Shown here piece after piece: positions 19,240-28,296 of a stretch of 64,000 nucleotides of DNA. A program made the position numbers and the translations under genes. Origin of the DNA: Mobilitalea sibirica (GTDB lineage: Bacteria; Bacillota; Clostridia; Lachnospirales; Lachnospiraceae). The stretch is taken from contig NZ_JAEAGR010000007.1 in NCBI RefSeq assembly GCF_015999265.1, forward strand, positions 101,486 through 165,485. Reading direction: 5' to 3'. Under the pieces are notes generated by a model, which was given only the letters and a program-made list of their open reading frames with translations, had not been told where the DNA came from and did not search any database. How positions within the stretch are numbered: position 1 is the first letter of the stretch; each line of letters starts with the position of its first letter.

Positions 19240-19736
19240 GTTTTGTCATCAACCCCTGTCTTTTTGTAATTTAATAGCATATGTTTTCTTGTTTCACCGG
19301 TTTTTATCTTTTGTATAAGTAATTATTACAATAGTGTTAAAAAGTGTTAAAAATGTGTCATCTTTGTTATTTTACAAAAAATTCTCTATTTATTACATAA
19401 TTTTATATATTAACCAATAAAAATATTTCCACATTATAACACAAAATCAATATTTTTGTAAATACTACATGTGTAGATTACAAAACAATTACCCTTCTTC
19501 ATTGTTCTACAGTTATCGACCGAATATCATAAAAATAATTATTTCAGAAAATAAAGTTATTACAATTTTATTACCATGTTTTCTATATAAATAGTAAGGA
19601 ATTTATAGTTAGAATTGCTTATTTTGTCAACAAACGTTTTCTTTTCATCGTTTTTATGTTATAATGGATAAAATTCATTGATGATCTCAGTTACTTGTCA
19701 ATGATTACACAATAGCATAGTGAGGCTTAAGACAAG
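19240..19736. other. Divergent intergenic region, very AT-rich
   Basis: No gene is seen. For ttcA a TATAAT lies at 19660-19665 with only a weak -35 box. The repeated word GTGTTAAAAA occurs twice near 19334-19355 on the amidase side. Confidence 0.5.
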
Positions 19737-20459
19737 ATGAAATTACAACAATTATTAAGCTATACCAGAAAAGCAGTAGACGATTATAAAATGATTAAAG
19801 ATGGCGATAAAATAGCTATTGGGATTTCAGGAGGAAAGGATAGCCTGACATTACTTTATGCCTTGTCAGGTCTTCGCCGCTTCTATCCCCATAAGTTTGA
19901 ATTGGAAGCCATTACGGTAGATATGGGTTTTAAAGGAACGGATTTTTCAGAAATATCCGGGCTGTGCAGACATCTTGGTGTTAATTATACAGTTGTAGAA
20001 TCAGAGATTGCAGAAATAATATTTGAGCATCGCAAAGAGAGTAACCCTTGTTCTTTATGTGCTAAGATGCGAAAAGGTGCATTTAATGCCAAGGCAAAGG
20101 AACTAGGCTGTAATAAGGAAGCCTATGCACATCATTATGATGATGTGATTGAAACTATGATGATGTCATTGATTTATGAGGGAAGATTTCACTGCTTCTC
20201 TCCTGTTACCTATCTGGACCGCTCAGATATTACTCTGATACGTCCATTAATCTATGTAGATGAGAAAGATATCAAGGGGTTTCGTAATGCATATCAGCTT
20301 CCAGTAGTGAATAATCCGTGCCCGGTAGACGGTTATACCAAACGGGAATATGTAAAGCAGTTAATTAAAAACTTAGGATCCGAAAGTCCGGGACTTAGAG
20401 AACGCCTCTTCCACGCAATACAAACCGGTCAAATAAATGGATGGGCTAAGCCGGAATGA
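19737..20459 (+). CDS. ttcA: TtcA-family tRNA thiolation protein (PP-loop ATPase)
   Basis: The product has 240 residues. The PP-loop is SGGKDS at 31-36. Cysteines C105 and C108 (NPCSLC) and C195 (NNPCP) match the three ligands of the Fe-S cluster in TtcA-type enzymes. It adenylates and thiolates a tRNA base, cytidine 32 in the studied enterobacterial protein. It lies alone on the plus strand ahead of the recombinase, with GAGG before the start. Clostridial relatives are shorter than the E. coli enzyme, so the exact tRNA position is not certain. Confidence 0.82.
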   Translation: MKLQQLLSYTRKAVDDYKMIKDGDKIAIGISGGKDSLTLLYALSGLRRFYPHKFELEAITVDMGFKGTDFSEISGLCRHLGVNYTVVESEIAEIIFEHRKESNPCSLCAKMRKGAFNAKAKELGCNKEAYAHHYDDVIETMMMSLIYEGRFHCFSPVTYLDRSDITLIRPLIYVDEKDIKGFRNAYQLPVVNNPCPVDGYTKREYVKQLIKNLGSESPGLRERLFHAIQTGQINGWAKPE

Positions 20460-20565
20460 AACAACTACCATTTCAAAACTACTGTTGTCGTTAATGGATA
20501 AAAATGATTATATTTTATTTTCTACAACTATAGAATATGATGAATGAATATAAGGAAGTGTTATT

Positions 20566-21618
20566 ATGGCTGAACATACTTACCATGACCAAGTAAATAT
20601 CGAGAATGCAAAAAGGTTAAGATCACTGCTTGAAACCTTACCGCGGTTTTGTCAGTATTTTTTTCGGGGAATTGAACCAACTACCTCCTCTAGGACCAGA
20701 ATCGCTTATGCCTATGACTTAAGGGTTTTTTTTGATTTTTTAGTTAGTAATAATCCAATGCTAAAAAATACACCAGTAACAGATCTTAAGGTTGATATTC
20801 TGGATCAGATTAAAGCAATAGATATTGAAGAATATTTAGATTATCTGACCTATTATAAGACTGAGGAAACCGAACGCATTAATACAGAGAACGGTAAGAA
20901 ACGTAAACTGGTATCCTTACGTAGCTTCTATAATTATTATTATAAGAAGGAAATGATCACGACCAATCCTGCTTCTTTAATCAGTGTTCCTAAACTCCAT
21001 GAAAAAGAAATAGTACGTTTGGAAATTGATGAAGTGGCAAAACTGTTAGATGAAGTGGAAAACGGGGATCATATGACCAAGGCGCAACAAAAATATCATG
21101 AGAAAACCAAAGTAAGAGATCTTGCTCTCATGACACTTCTACTCGGTACCGGAATTCGTGTATCCGAGTGTGTAGGTTTGGATATGAACGACGTTGATTT
21201 TGATAACAATGGAATTAAGATAAGAAGAAAAGGCGGCTACGAAGTTGTTGTGTATTTTGGTGAGGAAGTCAGAGAGGCTCTGCTGGATTATCTGGCTGAA
21301 CGTAAAAAATTAATCCCTGCCGACGGTCATACTAACGCCCTCTTCCTTTCCATGCAGATGAAACGGCTTAACGTACGTTCCGTAGAAAACCTGGTGAAGA
21401 AATATGCTGCCACCGTGACTAAGCTTAAGAAAATCACCCCCCATAAGTTACGAAGCACTTACGGCACCTCTTTATACCGTGAAACAGGTGATATCTATCT
21501 GGTAGCCGATGTTCTAGGCCATAAGGATGTTAATACAACCAAAAAGCATTATGCAGCGATTGAAGACAGCCGCAGACGTAGTGCCGCTAATGTTGTTAAG
21601 CTTAGGGAGAAAGAATAA
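20566..21618 (+). CDS. Tyrosine recombinase, XerS/XerC-like
   Basis: The product has 350 residues, close to the length of Streptococcus XerS. An N-terminal SAM-like core-binding domain (about 15-140) precedes the catalytic domain. The full active-site set is visible: R198 (GTGIRVSE), K222, H293 and R296 (TPHKLRS), H319 (LGHKD) and Y329 (KKHYA). It would resolve chromosome dimers at a dif site, or act as an element integrase. The length, core-type neighbours and lack of other phage or ICE genes favour the dimer resolvase. The start ATG 20566 has AAGGAAG. The stop codon is followed immediately by the stop of a convergent unknown gene. Confidence 0.85.
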   Translation: MAEHTYHDQVNIENAKRLRSLLETLPRFCQYFFRGIEPTTSSRTRIAYAYDLRVFFDFLVSNNPMLKNTPVTDLKVDILDQIKAIDIEEYLDYLTYYKTEETERINTENGKKRKLVSLRSFYNYYYKKEMITTNPASLISVPKLHEKEIVRLEIDEVAKLLDEVENGDHMTKAQQKYHEKTKVRDLALMTLLLGTGIRVSECVGLDMNDVDFDNNGIKIRRKGGYEVVVYFGEEVREALLDYLAERKKLIPADGHTNALFLSMQMKRLNVRSVENLVKKYAATVTKLKKITPHKLRSTYGTSLYRETGDIYLVADVLGHKDVNTTKKHYAAIEDSRRRSAANVVKLREKE

Positions 21619-22194
21619 TCATTTATATTTTTTTTCAATTAATGCAAATCCTTTGCATATATCTTTCCATGCTAATTGAATAGCATTTTTCTGTTGTTCT
21701 ACAGCTTGGATTATCTGATTGCGCCATGTTATTCCTTGCGAATAATCAATATTTTCCAACTTATTTATTATATCTAATATTGTATGGTCTCCCATTCCAT
21801 AGTCTTTTGTTATAGCATGACCATTTTCAATTGCTATTGATGCTCCGCCCTTCAAAACACCCATAATTCCTTTAATAAATAAGGTCATTTCATCAGTATA
21901 GGTATCATCAGAAATTGAAACAAAACCTCTTATTCTTTCTCTTAAAGTAAAAAGTTCTATTCGCTTTTCTTCAATTCTATTTTTTATTATTTTTGTCGAA
22001 CAGTTATAATCATTTAACTCTTCTAATGTACAGTGTAATAATCTTAAGTAGTCATCAGTTATTATTTTCATGTCATCAAAAATCTCTTCAAAATATGTAA
22101 ACTCTTGATTGTTAAAATTTTTCTTTCCTACAATTAATTCGCGTATTTTTTCATATACTGATATGGCTAAATTTGCTAATGATATACCATCCAT
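21619..22194 (-). CDS. Unknown alpha-helical protein abutting the recombinase gene
   Basis: The family is not recognised. The product has 191 residues and begins MDGISLANLAISVYEKIREL behind TTGGAGGTG. Long amphipathic helices are likely through residues 30-95, then a Gly/Ala-rich patch (IKGIMGVLKGGASIAIENG) and a C-terminal helix ending in lysines. It has no signal peptide and no clear membrane span. Its stop lies directly against the stop of the convergent recombinase gene with no intergenic base. Its codons are more AT-rich than its neighbours, which suggests acquisition. No function is proposed. Confidence 0.6.
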   Translation of the reverse strand: MDGISLANLAISVYEKIRELIVGKKNFNNQEFTYFEEIFDDMKIITDDYLRLLHCTLEELNDYNCSTKIIKNRIEEKRIELFTLRERIRGFVSISDDTYTDEMTLFIKGIMGVLKGGASIAIENGHAITKDYGMGDHTILDIINKLENIDYSQGITWRNQIIQAVEQQKNAIQLAWKDICKGFALIEKKYK

Positions 22195-22445
22195 TTTTAC
22201 ACCTCCAATTATTGTATGATTACTTTATTCATATAGGGCATAAATATCTCTCTAGCAATTAAGATATAGTTGTATAAATTATTTTATACTATTGTTCTTA
22301 TTACTAATTTTTGAAATATTTTGTTATAATTATACATTATTTACATAAAATATACCATGTATTATTTTATCATTAATTCTATATTTCGTAATTACATAGG
22401 TTATAAGCCTTCTATTAATATTTACTATTATTATCCGTTTTTAGA

Positions 22446-22479
22446 AAAACTGTTAAGAACTTATGTTCTTAACAGTTTT
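22446..22479. terminator. Bidirectional intrinsic terminator after lysA
   Basis: A perfect 15-base stem (AAAACTGTTAAGAAC and its complement) with loop TTAT has T-rich tails on both strands. It lies 86 bases after the lysA stop. The rest of 22195-22564 is AT-rich with no gene. Confidence 0.85.
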
Positions 22480-22564
22480 AATATTACATAAACTTATATC
22501 ACTATTTTATTACGTTTCATCTTTACTTTATTCCTATAGATAACATATGCTACATACTACTATT

Positions 22565-23824
22565 TTAAATTATCTCTCCACTAAGTAGATCTTCATAGGT
22601 CTCTCTTCGTCTGATTATCTTATAATCATTTTCCTCCACAAGTACTTCTACCGGTCTGGAATGGGAATTATAATGTGATGACATAACAATTCCATAGGCT
22701 CCGGCATCTGTCACTGCCAACAAGTCTCCTTGCGTAACCTCTTCCATCTGACGATCCTTAGCTAAAAAATCCGTACTTTCACAGATAGGTCCAACAACGT
22801 CCACCGTATTCATGGATTTTTCTTTCTGGATTACCGGGATAATATTATGATAGGACTGATATAGACTGGGCCTGATCAGATGATGCATTCCACTATCTAT
22901 GATTACAAATCTCTTATCGTATGAGTTATCCTTTATATATTGAACTTCTGTAATTAAAAGTCCGGCCTGAGCCACTAGAAATCTACCGGGCTCCAGAACA
23001 AATGTGATATCCGGCATATCCTGAAACGGTTCTGTAATCAGTCTAGCATATTCGTTAAGATCAGGACTTGCCTGTTCTTCTTTATAAGGGATACCAATCC
23101 CACCACCAATATCAACATACTGAATAGGTATATTCATCGACCTTAGCTGCCTTACATAATCAGCAACGATTTTCATCGCTTCACCGTAAGGGGCAACATC
23201 TAATAGCTGTGAACCGATATGAAGGTCTATACCGATTACCTCAACATGCTCCATTTGCATGGCCTTCTTATATATATTAACTCCCATTTCACTATCAATA
23301 CCGAACTTATTCTCCTTCATTCCGGTTGTAATGTAAGGATGGGTCTTAGCATCCACTCCGGGATTAATCCGTAATGAGATTGATACTTTTTTATTCTTGG
23401 AAGCCGCTATATTGTTAATTCGTGTGAGCTCCTGCTCAGATTCAACATTAAACATCAAGATATCTGCTTCTATTGCTTCTCTGATCTCTTTTTCTGTTTT
23501 TGCCACACCGGAATAAACAATCTTCTTCGGGTCTGCACCTGCCTTAATAGCTCTGTATAATTCCCCGCCGGATACAATATCTACGCCACATCCATTTTCT
23601 ACAAAGACATTGGCAATATTGATATTATGGCATACCTTCATGGAATAACAAATCAAGAGTTTCGTATTCCCGAACGCTTCCTTAAGCTGCTTTAATTGAT
23701 TTAGTAGACTGCCTTTACTATATAAATAAGTAGGTGTACCTGTCTCCTTAATGATATCTTCTACCCTTACCTCTTCCATCATTAATTGTTTTTCTTTGTA
23801 ATAAATATATGGTGCTTTAATCAT
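22565..23824 (-). CDS. lysA: Diaminopimelate decarboxylase
   Basis: The product has 419 residues. The PLP lysine is K63 in CYSMKVCHN, the phosphate loop is DIGGGIGIPY near 235, and HIGSQL and the catalytic cysteine in VGPICESTDF near 345 are visible. It decarboxylates meso-diaminopimelate to L-lysine, the last step of lysine synthesis. ATG 23824 overlaps the TGA of the TrmB-like gene (ATGA), so the two are translationally coupled. No lysine riboswitch precedes it; control appears to come from the TrmB protein. Confidence 0.93.
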   Translation of the reverse strand: MIKAPYIYYKEKQLMMEEVRVEDIIKETGTPTYLYSKGSLLNQLKQLKEAFGNTKLLICYSMKVCHNINIANVFVENGCGVDIVSGGELYRAIKAGADPKKIVYSGVAKTEKEIREAIEADILMFNVESEQELTRINNIAASKNKKVSISLRINPGVDAKTHPYITTGMKENKFGIDSEMGVNIYKKAMQMEHVEVIGIDLHIGSQLLDVAPYGEAMKIVADYVRQLRSMNIPIQYVDIGGGIGIPYKEEQASPDLNEYARLITEPFQDMPDITFVLEPGRFLVAQAGLLITEVQYIKDNSYDKRFVIIDSGMHHLIRPSLYQSYHNIIPVIQKEKSMNTVDVVGPICESTDFLAKDRQMEEVTQGDLLAVTDAGAYGIVMSSHYNSHSRPVEVLVEENDYKIIRRRETYEDLLSGEII

Positions 23825-24528
23825 TCTTTTTTACTCCCTTCCACTTCGGATAAACGTATTTCATTTTTTAGTGAGTCCTTTAAAAGCTCTACCAAAGGTT
23901 TATTCTTGGAAAACAAACAGATATCATCATTACTACCTGTTATCGTTCCTGTAAGTACATAAGAGGAATCTGCAATTAGTCTAATCTGCCCGGATGATTT
24001 ATTTATTTTATGAGTTATTACTCCTTTCAATTCAAAATCTCCAGAAATAATAGCCACCACTTTAAGTCCCTTAGCGACTGCCGCTTCTAATGGTTCTTTA
24101 AAATATTCTATTTCATTTTCAGATATTGATACATAGACTCTCTCTATAGCATCTCCTATAAGAGTACGTATTTTATCTAAGATATTTTGAAATCCACTTA
24201 TAGTAATATATCCTTCTGCAGATTCATGAATATTAGGGCATTCTTTTCGGATTAATTCAACTACCTCTTTCATATGAAGCAGAAAATTCGAACAGTACTC
24301 TTCAACCGGCACCGCAACATATCGGGGAACTGCTCCCTCGACTACACATGCCGCTCCTTTATCCACAAGCCCAGATAAAGCCTGATAGGCATTGGCTCTT
24401 GGTATTCCCGATATCTTTGCCGCTTCATATCCGGTTAACTGCCCTTCTCGGCAAAGCACGATATATAACTCAGATTCATTCTTCGTTAATCCCGTTTTCA
24501 TAAGACCTTCGATTAAATTCAACTTCAA
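23821..24528 (-). CDS. TrmB-family transcriptional regulator
   Basis: The product has 235 residues. An N-terminal winged helix (GLTKNESELYIVLCREGQLTGYE... then IPRANAYQALSGLVDKGA) is typical of TrmB/TrmBL. A regulatory domain of the TrmB middle type follows (VYVSISENEIEYFKEPL). It is the first gene of a two-gene operon with lysA, overlapping it by four bases. A TTGACA/TATTAC promoter with an inverted repeat at +1 lies directly upstream, so it probably represses itself and lysA. TrmB proteins usually sense sugars; here lysine or a precursor is a reasonable guess. Confidence 0.85.
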   Translation of the reverse strand: MKLNLIEGLMKTGLTKNESELYIVLCREGQLTGYEAAKISGIPRANAYQALSGLVDKGAACVVEGAVPRYVAVPVEEYCSNFLLHMKEVVELIRKECPNIHESAEGYITISGFQNILDKIRTLIGDAIERVYVSISENEIEYFKEPLEAAVAKGLKVVAIISGDFELKGVITHKINKSSGQIRLIADSSYVLTGTITGSNDDICLFSKNKPLVELLKDSLKNEIRLSEVEGSKKE

Positions 24529-24553
24529 TCCTCCAATGAATTATATGACTTAT

Positions 24554-24605
24554 AGTAGTATGTACTGCTACTACTAGTAATAACATAAGATTTTATCTAT
24601 GTCAA
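24554..24605 (-). promoter_or_regulatory. trmB-lysA promoter and candidate TrmB operator
   Basis: On the minus strand TTGACA (24600-24605) and TATTAC (24577-24582) are 17 bases apart. Just downstream, over the expected start point, AGTAGTA (24554-24560) faces TGCTACT (24566-24572), followed by the palindrome TACTAGTA (24572-24579). TACT...AGTA is the half-site pattern described for archaeal TrmB. Confidence 0.6.
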
Positions 24606-24657
24606 TACCTAAAGAATCTAGACACGCACTGAAACGAATTTATAAGTTCTTCAAAAT

Positions 24658-24698
24658 AAAAAGTACAAGGTCTTTTATACGAAAACCTTATACTTTTT
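24658..24698. terminator. Bidirectional intrinsic terminator
   Basis: AAAAAGTA-C-AAGGT pairs with ACCTT-A-TACTTTTT across a 13-base loop. On the minus strand TTTTTATTTTG follows, after the gene at 24784. Confidence 0.7.
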
Positions 24699-24783
24699 AT
24701 TTTTAACAAATACCTCTTAATAATTTGTTTGTAACAGATAATCTCAAGTTTTAATAAGTGTGATTATTTTGAAGAAAAATACT

Positions 24784-25770
24784 CTAAAACAAAGTAATTA
24801 AATCTCTGCCACAATACATTTCAAGATTATCCTGCTTATGATACTCTTTTAAACTCTTAATTATATCTATTGTTGTATGTAGTCCTAAAATATCCTTCTT
24901 CAAAACTTGAGGATCATTTTCATTCTGTACTAAATGATTAAATAATAGTTCAGGCATACCAATATGAAAGCTGGTTTCAAAGATGTTAATATTTGTAACT
25001 AATAAGCCATGGGTTTTATAGTTATAATCCTTATACTTATCATAACCATTATTAATAAATAATTGAGAAATAGGCTTATAATAGGTATTTAAAGCTTCAT
25101 TAAGATCAATATTTATTTCTATATCCCCTTCGCTTTCCGGATCTTTAACTTTCGTAGCTAATTTATTATCCGAAAAATACACCACATTAGCAGCAGCTAA
25201 TTCCGGCTTTTTCTTATTTACAGTCTTTACTTGCTTTACTTGTTCATAGGCTTTATCAAGAGAATCATTTATATTTCTTGTTCTACCCTTTGCTTCCCAT
25301 ATACTCCAAGTTCCTTTATAAACATTATAACCAAATAAATCTGGTCTACTGTTACCAGTTTCATATTTAACTTTTGTTAACTTCATACTATCCACTGTCT
25401 TTTGATGTATTAAATAATCTACATGAAATATTTTTTCACTTATTAATTTAGTAATAAACATACCTAAATAATATTGTATAATAGCTCTTTCACTAGTTTC
25501 CAGATATTTAACCTTATCTGATTTAACTAAATATCCAGAATCTTCTTCTAGAGCAGAATTTATAACAAAAAATTTAAATATTATTTCATTTATTCTGTGG
25601 GATTCAATTGTTTTGTTAAGATACTGTACAGGCATTCCACAAGTAATAATTGCATGCAATATTTCCTTACCTGTAACTTCAATTTCATGCTTTACAAGCG
25701 TTGGGTATTTTAATTTATCACATTGCTCTGAACTAAGTAAAATTTTATATGTTCTGCTAGTTGAAATCAT
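24784..25770 (-). CDS. Putative PD-(D/E)XK nuclease-fold protein
   Basis: The product has 328 residues and the family is not recognised. The centre carries RPDLFGY (D144), then 14 residues on WSIWEAKGR (E159, K161), then a helix with LDKAYEQVKQ. The order D...ExK...Q is the restriction-endonuclease-like core, as in type II enzymes and defence nucleases. The rest is Lys/Asn-rich without membrane spans. No methyltransferase, helicase or NTPase gene is adjacent, so it is solitary, between terminators, and richer in AT than its neighbours. It may be a defence or repair protein, or an inactive relative. The start ATG 25770 has AGGAG. Confidence 0.6.
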   Translation of the reverse strand: MISTSRTYKILLSSEQCDKLKYPTLVKHEIEVTGKEILHAIITCGMPVQYLNKTIESHRINEIIFKFFVINSALEEDSGYLVKSDKVKYLETSERAIIQYYLGMFITKLISEKIFHVDYLIHQKTVDSMKLTKVKYETGNSRPDLFGYNVYKGTWSIWEAKGRTRNINDSLDKAYEQVKQVKTVNKKKPELAAANVVYFSDNKLATKVKDPESEGDIEINIDLNEALNTYYKPISQLFINNGYDKYKDYNYKTHGLLVTNINIFETSFHIGMPELLFNHLVQNENDPQVLKKDILGLHTTIDIIKSLKEYHKQDNLEMYCGRDLITLF

Positions 25771-25884
25771 ATATTTTCTCCTTTGTGTTATTTATACAGT
25801 AGTCAACAACCTTATGCTCTATCGATTTCACATTATAGCATGATATTTACTACTTAACTTATTGAAAATACTAAAATGATATTT

Positions 25885-26724
25885 TTATGAATGCTCTTTG
25901 TTCATTCTACTTAACAAATATCTTTTCTTATATTTCAATCTGGCATAAGAGGTGATTTTACGAATAATAGTATGGTTTACGATTCCTCCTACCACCCCAA
26001 CAATCGGAATACCTTGTATAAACTTAGCGGTTAAGAGAGCATCTGACAATATATCAGCCGCTTCCTTCATATGATCTTTCAGATTCACATCGGTGACAAT
26101 ATTACAATCTATATTTTTACCCAATTCATCTATCTTACAATCATATTCCTTTTGATTCATTTCTTTTTTCATCGCTCCAGAGATGATATGAAGCATATAT
26201 ACTTTTTCTTCGTCCGTATGATATTGGTATCCATAGCTTAAGGCTATCTCGTTAATGCTTCTTATGATTACAGCGATAAATAAGGGTATATCCGGAAGAC
26301 CAATACCTAAGGCTCCTAAAATCCCGCCTTCTAAAACAGCGATCGAGGAATTAAGCGTATTAGAAAGTTTGGCCTGCTGATCTAATCTTTTAAAATTTCG
26401 TTTGTTACAGAATTTATCTACGGCATAATTGTTAATCTCGTATTCCATTAATCGCTTATCTTTATTATAGGTTTTTTCAATATAAACACTACCCTTTTCA
26501 AACACTAACTGAAATCCTTTGTAAAATGCAGCCTCCAAAGTATCTTGTAGCTTTTTTGGAATTTTATCCTGTATTTGATCTATCACAGGATTAAACTTTG
26601 TCTTTATGAAGGCATTTTCTTTTTTGTTTAGTATTTTTTGCTCTTTCTTTTCAATCTGCTTTAGTTGTTTTGATAACACATTTTTTTTATTACGTTCCTC
26701 TTTACTTGTAACTCTGATATACAT
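25885..26724 (-). CDS. EcsC-family protein
   Basis: The product has 279 residues. A basic, coiled N-terminus (about 1-45) precedes the EcsC-type region, recognised by a hydrophobic glycine-rich segment (SIAVLEGGILGALGIGLPDIPLFIAVIIRSINEIALSYG, about 125-165) and by FIQGIPIVGVVGGIVNH near the C-terminus. EcsC proteins are of poorly known function and may associate with membranes. It lies 18 bases downstream of the RluA-type gene on the same strand, suggesting one transcript. Confidence 0.75.
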   Translation of the reverse strand: MYIRVTSKEERNKKNVLSKQLKQIEKKEQKILNKKENAFIKTKFNPVIDQIQDKIPKKLQDTLEAAFYKGFQLVFEKGSVYIEKTYNKDKRLMEYEINNYAVDKFCNKRNFKRLDQQAKLSNTLNSSIAVLEGGILGALGIGLPDIPLFIAVIIRSINEIALSYGYQYHTDEEKVYMLHIISGAMKKEMNQKEYDCKIDELGKNIDCNIVTDVNLKDHMKEAADILSDALLTAKFIQGIPIVGVVGGIVNHTIIRKITSYARLKYKKRYLLSRMNKEHS

Positions 26725-26742
26725 ACGAACTAATCTCCTATA

Positions 26743-27441
26743 TTAAAATTTCTGAAACAAACTATACGGATACTGCTCCTTCGGTAAGATTTTAAATGTA
26801 TAGTTTTTATTCGTTTTTGGATGTTCGAGCGTTAATATTCCTGCCCATAGGGCGATTTGTGTCCATTCCTTTTGTTTTACAAATGTCTGATTGTATTTAT
26901 TGTCACCCCATAAAGGTAAATTGGCATTGGCTAATTGCACCCTGATTTGATGATGTCTGCCGGTTTGTAAGTTCACTTTAATAAGGGTTAACACACCGTG
27001 TTCTTTCGTTTCAACCGTCTCCAAAACTTGATAATCAAGAATTGCTTCCTTTGCATTAGCTGTTCCTGCTGGTACCACCTTTGACATATTCACTGAGGAT
27101 AATTTCTTAAGATAATCCACTAAGGTATCCTCTTCTTTATCCGGTACGCCACAGACAACTGCATAATATACTTTGCACATCTTATTCAATCTTATCTGTT
27201 CTGAAAGCTTTTGATTGGCATATTTGGTTTTCGCAAATACCATGACACCTCCCACCGGGCGATCCAATCGTTGGATCAATCCTACATATGGATTTTTCGT
27301 CTCAGGATATTTACTTTGTAGATACTCCCCTATATAGGTAAGCATGTCCTTATCCCCGGTTTTATCTCTCTGTGAGGGAATCTTCGGTGGTTTTTCTACA
27401 ACAATAATATGTTGATCTTCATGTATAATTTTTAGCGCCAT
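26743..27441 (-). CDS. RluA-family RNA pseudouridine synthase
   Basis: The product has 232 residues. The catalytic aspartate is D60 in GLIQRLDRPVGGVMVFAKT, the RluA signature, and NLQTGRHHQIRVQLA near 180 is the second conserved block. No S4 domain is present, as in short RluA paralogues (RluC/TruC-like). It isomerises uridines in rRNA or tRNA; the target cannot be told from sequence. It sits between the small Cys protein gene and EcsC in one direction. Confidence 0.88.
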   Translation of the reverse strand: MALKIIHEDQHIIVVEKPPKIPSQRDKTGDKDMLTYIGEYLQSKYPETKNPYVGLIQRLDRPVGGVMVFAKTKYANQKLSEQIRLNKMCKVYYAVVCGVPDKEEDTLVDYLKKLSSVNMSKVVPAGTANAKEAILDYQVLETVETKEHGVLTLIKVNLQTGRHHQIRVQLANANLPLWGDNKYNQTFVKQKEWTQIALWAGILTLEHPKTNKNYTFKILPKEQYPYSLFQKF

Positions 27442-27456
27442 CCGTTTCTCCTTGAT

Positions 27457-27642
27457 TTAGTATCTTTCTTCAGACCTTATTTTATCTAATTTCTTTTTCT
27501 TCAGATTAATATGTCGCTCTCTGCTTCTGGGTTCGTATTTATCACACTTTTGACAATAGCCCTTATGAATTGCTTCCCTCTCCTTCTTGCAGACACCTAT
27601 TGATATATAGTGAATACATACCGTTTCTCTATCCTTTGCCAT
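27457..27642 (-). CDS. Small conserved cysteine-containing protein
   Basis: The product has 61 residues and begins MAKDRETVCIHYISIGVC. It has a C9-x8-C18 pair and a later CQKC pair (residues about 30-33) that could bind zinc, then a basic tail. I recall similar small MAKDR...CxHY proteins in many Lachnospiraceae, function unknown. GGAAGGG precedes the start, and the rluA-type gene follows 15 bases later, so they are probably co-transcribed. Confidence 0.75.
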   Translation of the reverse strand: MAKDRETVCIHYISIGVCKKEREAIHKGYCQKCDKYEPRSRERHINLKKKKLDKIRSEERY

Positions 27643-27911
27643 GATGCATTCCCTTCCTTATAAGAAATAATTGTAACCATTGCATATAACTATCGTTTGT
27701 CTTTACCTTATCTTTCCAAAGACTGATTAATTACCTTAAGAAAAACTTATAGCTATTATACAACCTATCATATATTGCATCTATGCTTTAATGTAACAAA
27801 CCTACGATTATATATCAAGTATATTCCATAAATATATTCATTTCTTCATCGATCTCATCATATTTTAGTTCATCTTGTATTCAATTTCACTTTGATCAAT
27901 TTGTCTTTTAC

Positions 27912-28217
27912 TTAATGGAAAAGCGAAATGCAACCTTTGTAATCAAAATGCAAGTTTTGTAAACGAGAAGCTACATTAGTAACCGAAATGCAGTTTGATT
28001 TTTCAACTTTAGACGTATTATAATAGAAAACAGCATGTCTAAGGGATGTCAACTCCCTCTCGATTTTTTGTAGTCGGAGAATAGCCCCCTCGTATCAGTT
28101 CATATACCGCTCATAGGTTAGTATGGTTTCTTCTGCTTCCTTGACAACAGCTTCACTTACACTTCCAATCGGAATCTTTGAATCGTAATACTTTTGAGCA
28201 GTATAAAAGCAGGATCT
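27912..28217 (-). pseudogene. Decayed coding remnant downstream of the T-box
   Basis: On the minus strand one frame reads FYTAQKYYDSKIPIGSVSEA, VVKEAEETILTYERYMN, an in-frame TGA (28095), then YEGAILRLQKIERELTSLRH and AVFYYNTSK, and continues to TAA at 27912. It has no start codon or ribosome binding site at its upstream end, where TAA 28218 closes the frame. The helical, heptad-like composition looks like once-coding sequence. I do not recognise the family; the last part resembles coiled-coil ends of MerR-type regulators only loosely. Its final 70 bases are the 20-base repeats listed separately. Confidence 0.45.
27925..27998. repeat. Degenerate 20-base tandem repeats
   Basis: Three and a half units with exactly 20-base spacing start at 27925, 27945, 27965 and 27985. 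The consensus is roughly GAAATGCAAnnTTTGTAAnC. Multiple short repeats at one end are a feature of IS21-type termini, but no transposase is intact here. Confidence 0.65.
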
Positions 28218-28232
28218 TTACGCACAAGTTCA

Positions 28233-28266
28233 CATCCTACCTAGAAGGCATATTTTTATAATATAG
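28233..28266. repeat. Truncated copy of the structured element at 40692
   Basis: CATCCTACCT-A-GAAGGC, then TTTTTAT-A-ATAT after a three-base insertion, matches 40692-40722 at 28 of 31 positions. All three differences are A/G transitions. The rest of the 40.69 kb element is absent here. Confidence 0.6.
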
Positions 28267-28296
28267 ACTAACTATATCAATTTGTTATTTATCAAC

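Noticed and set aside
20460..20565. dif-like site upstream of the XerS-like recombinase
   Set aside because: Only a weak ACAAC/GTTGT inverted pair is visible; it does not match the dif pattern of Streptococcus or Bacillus well enough.
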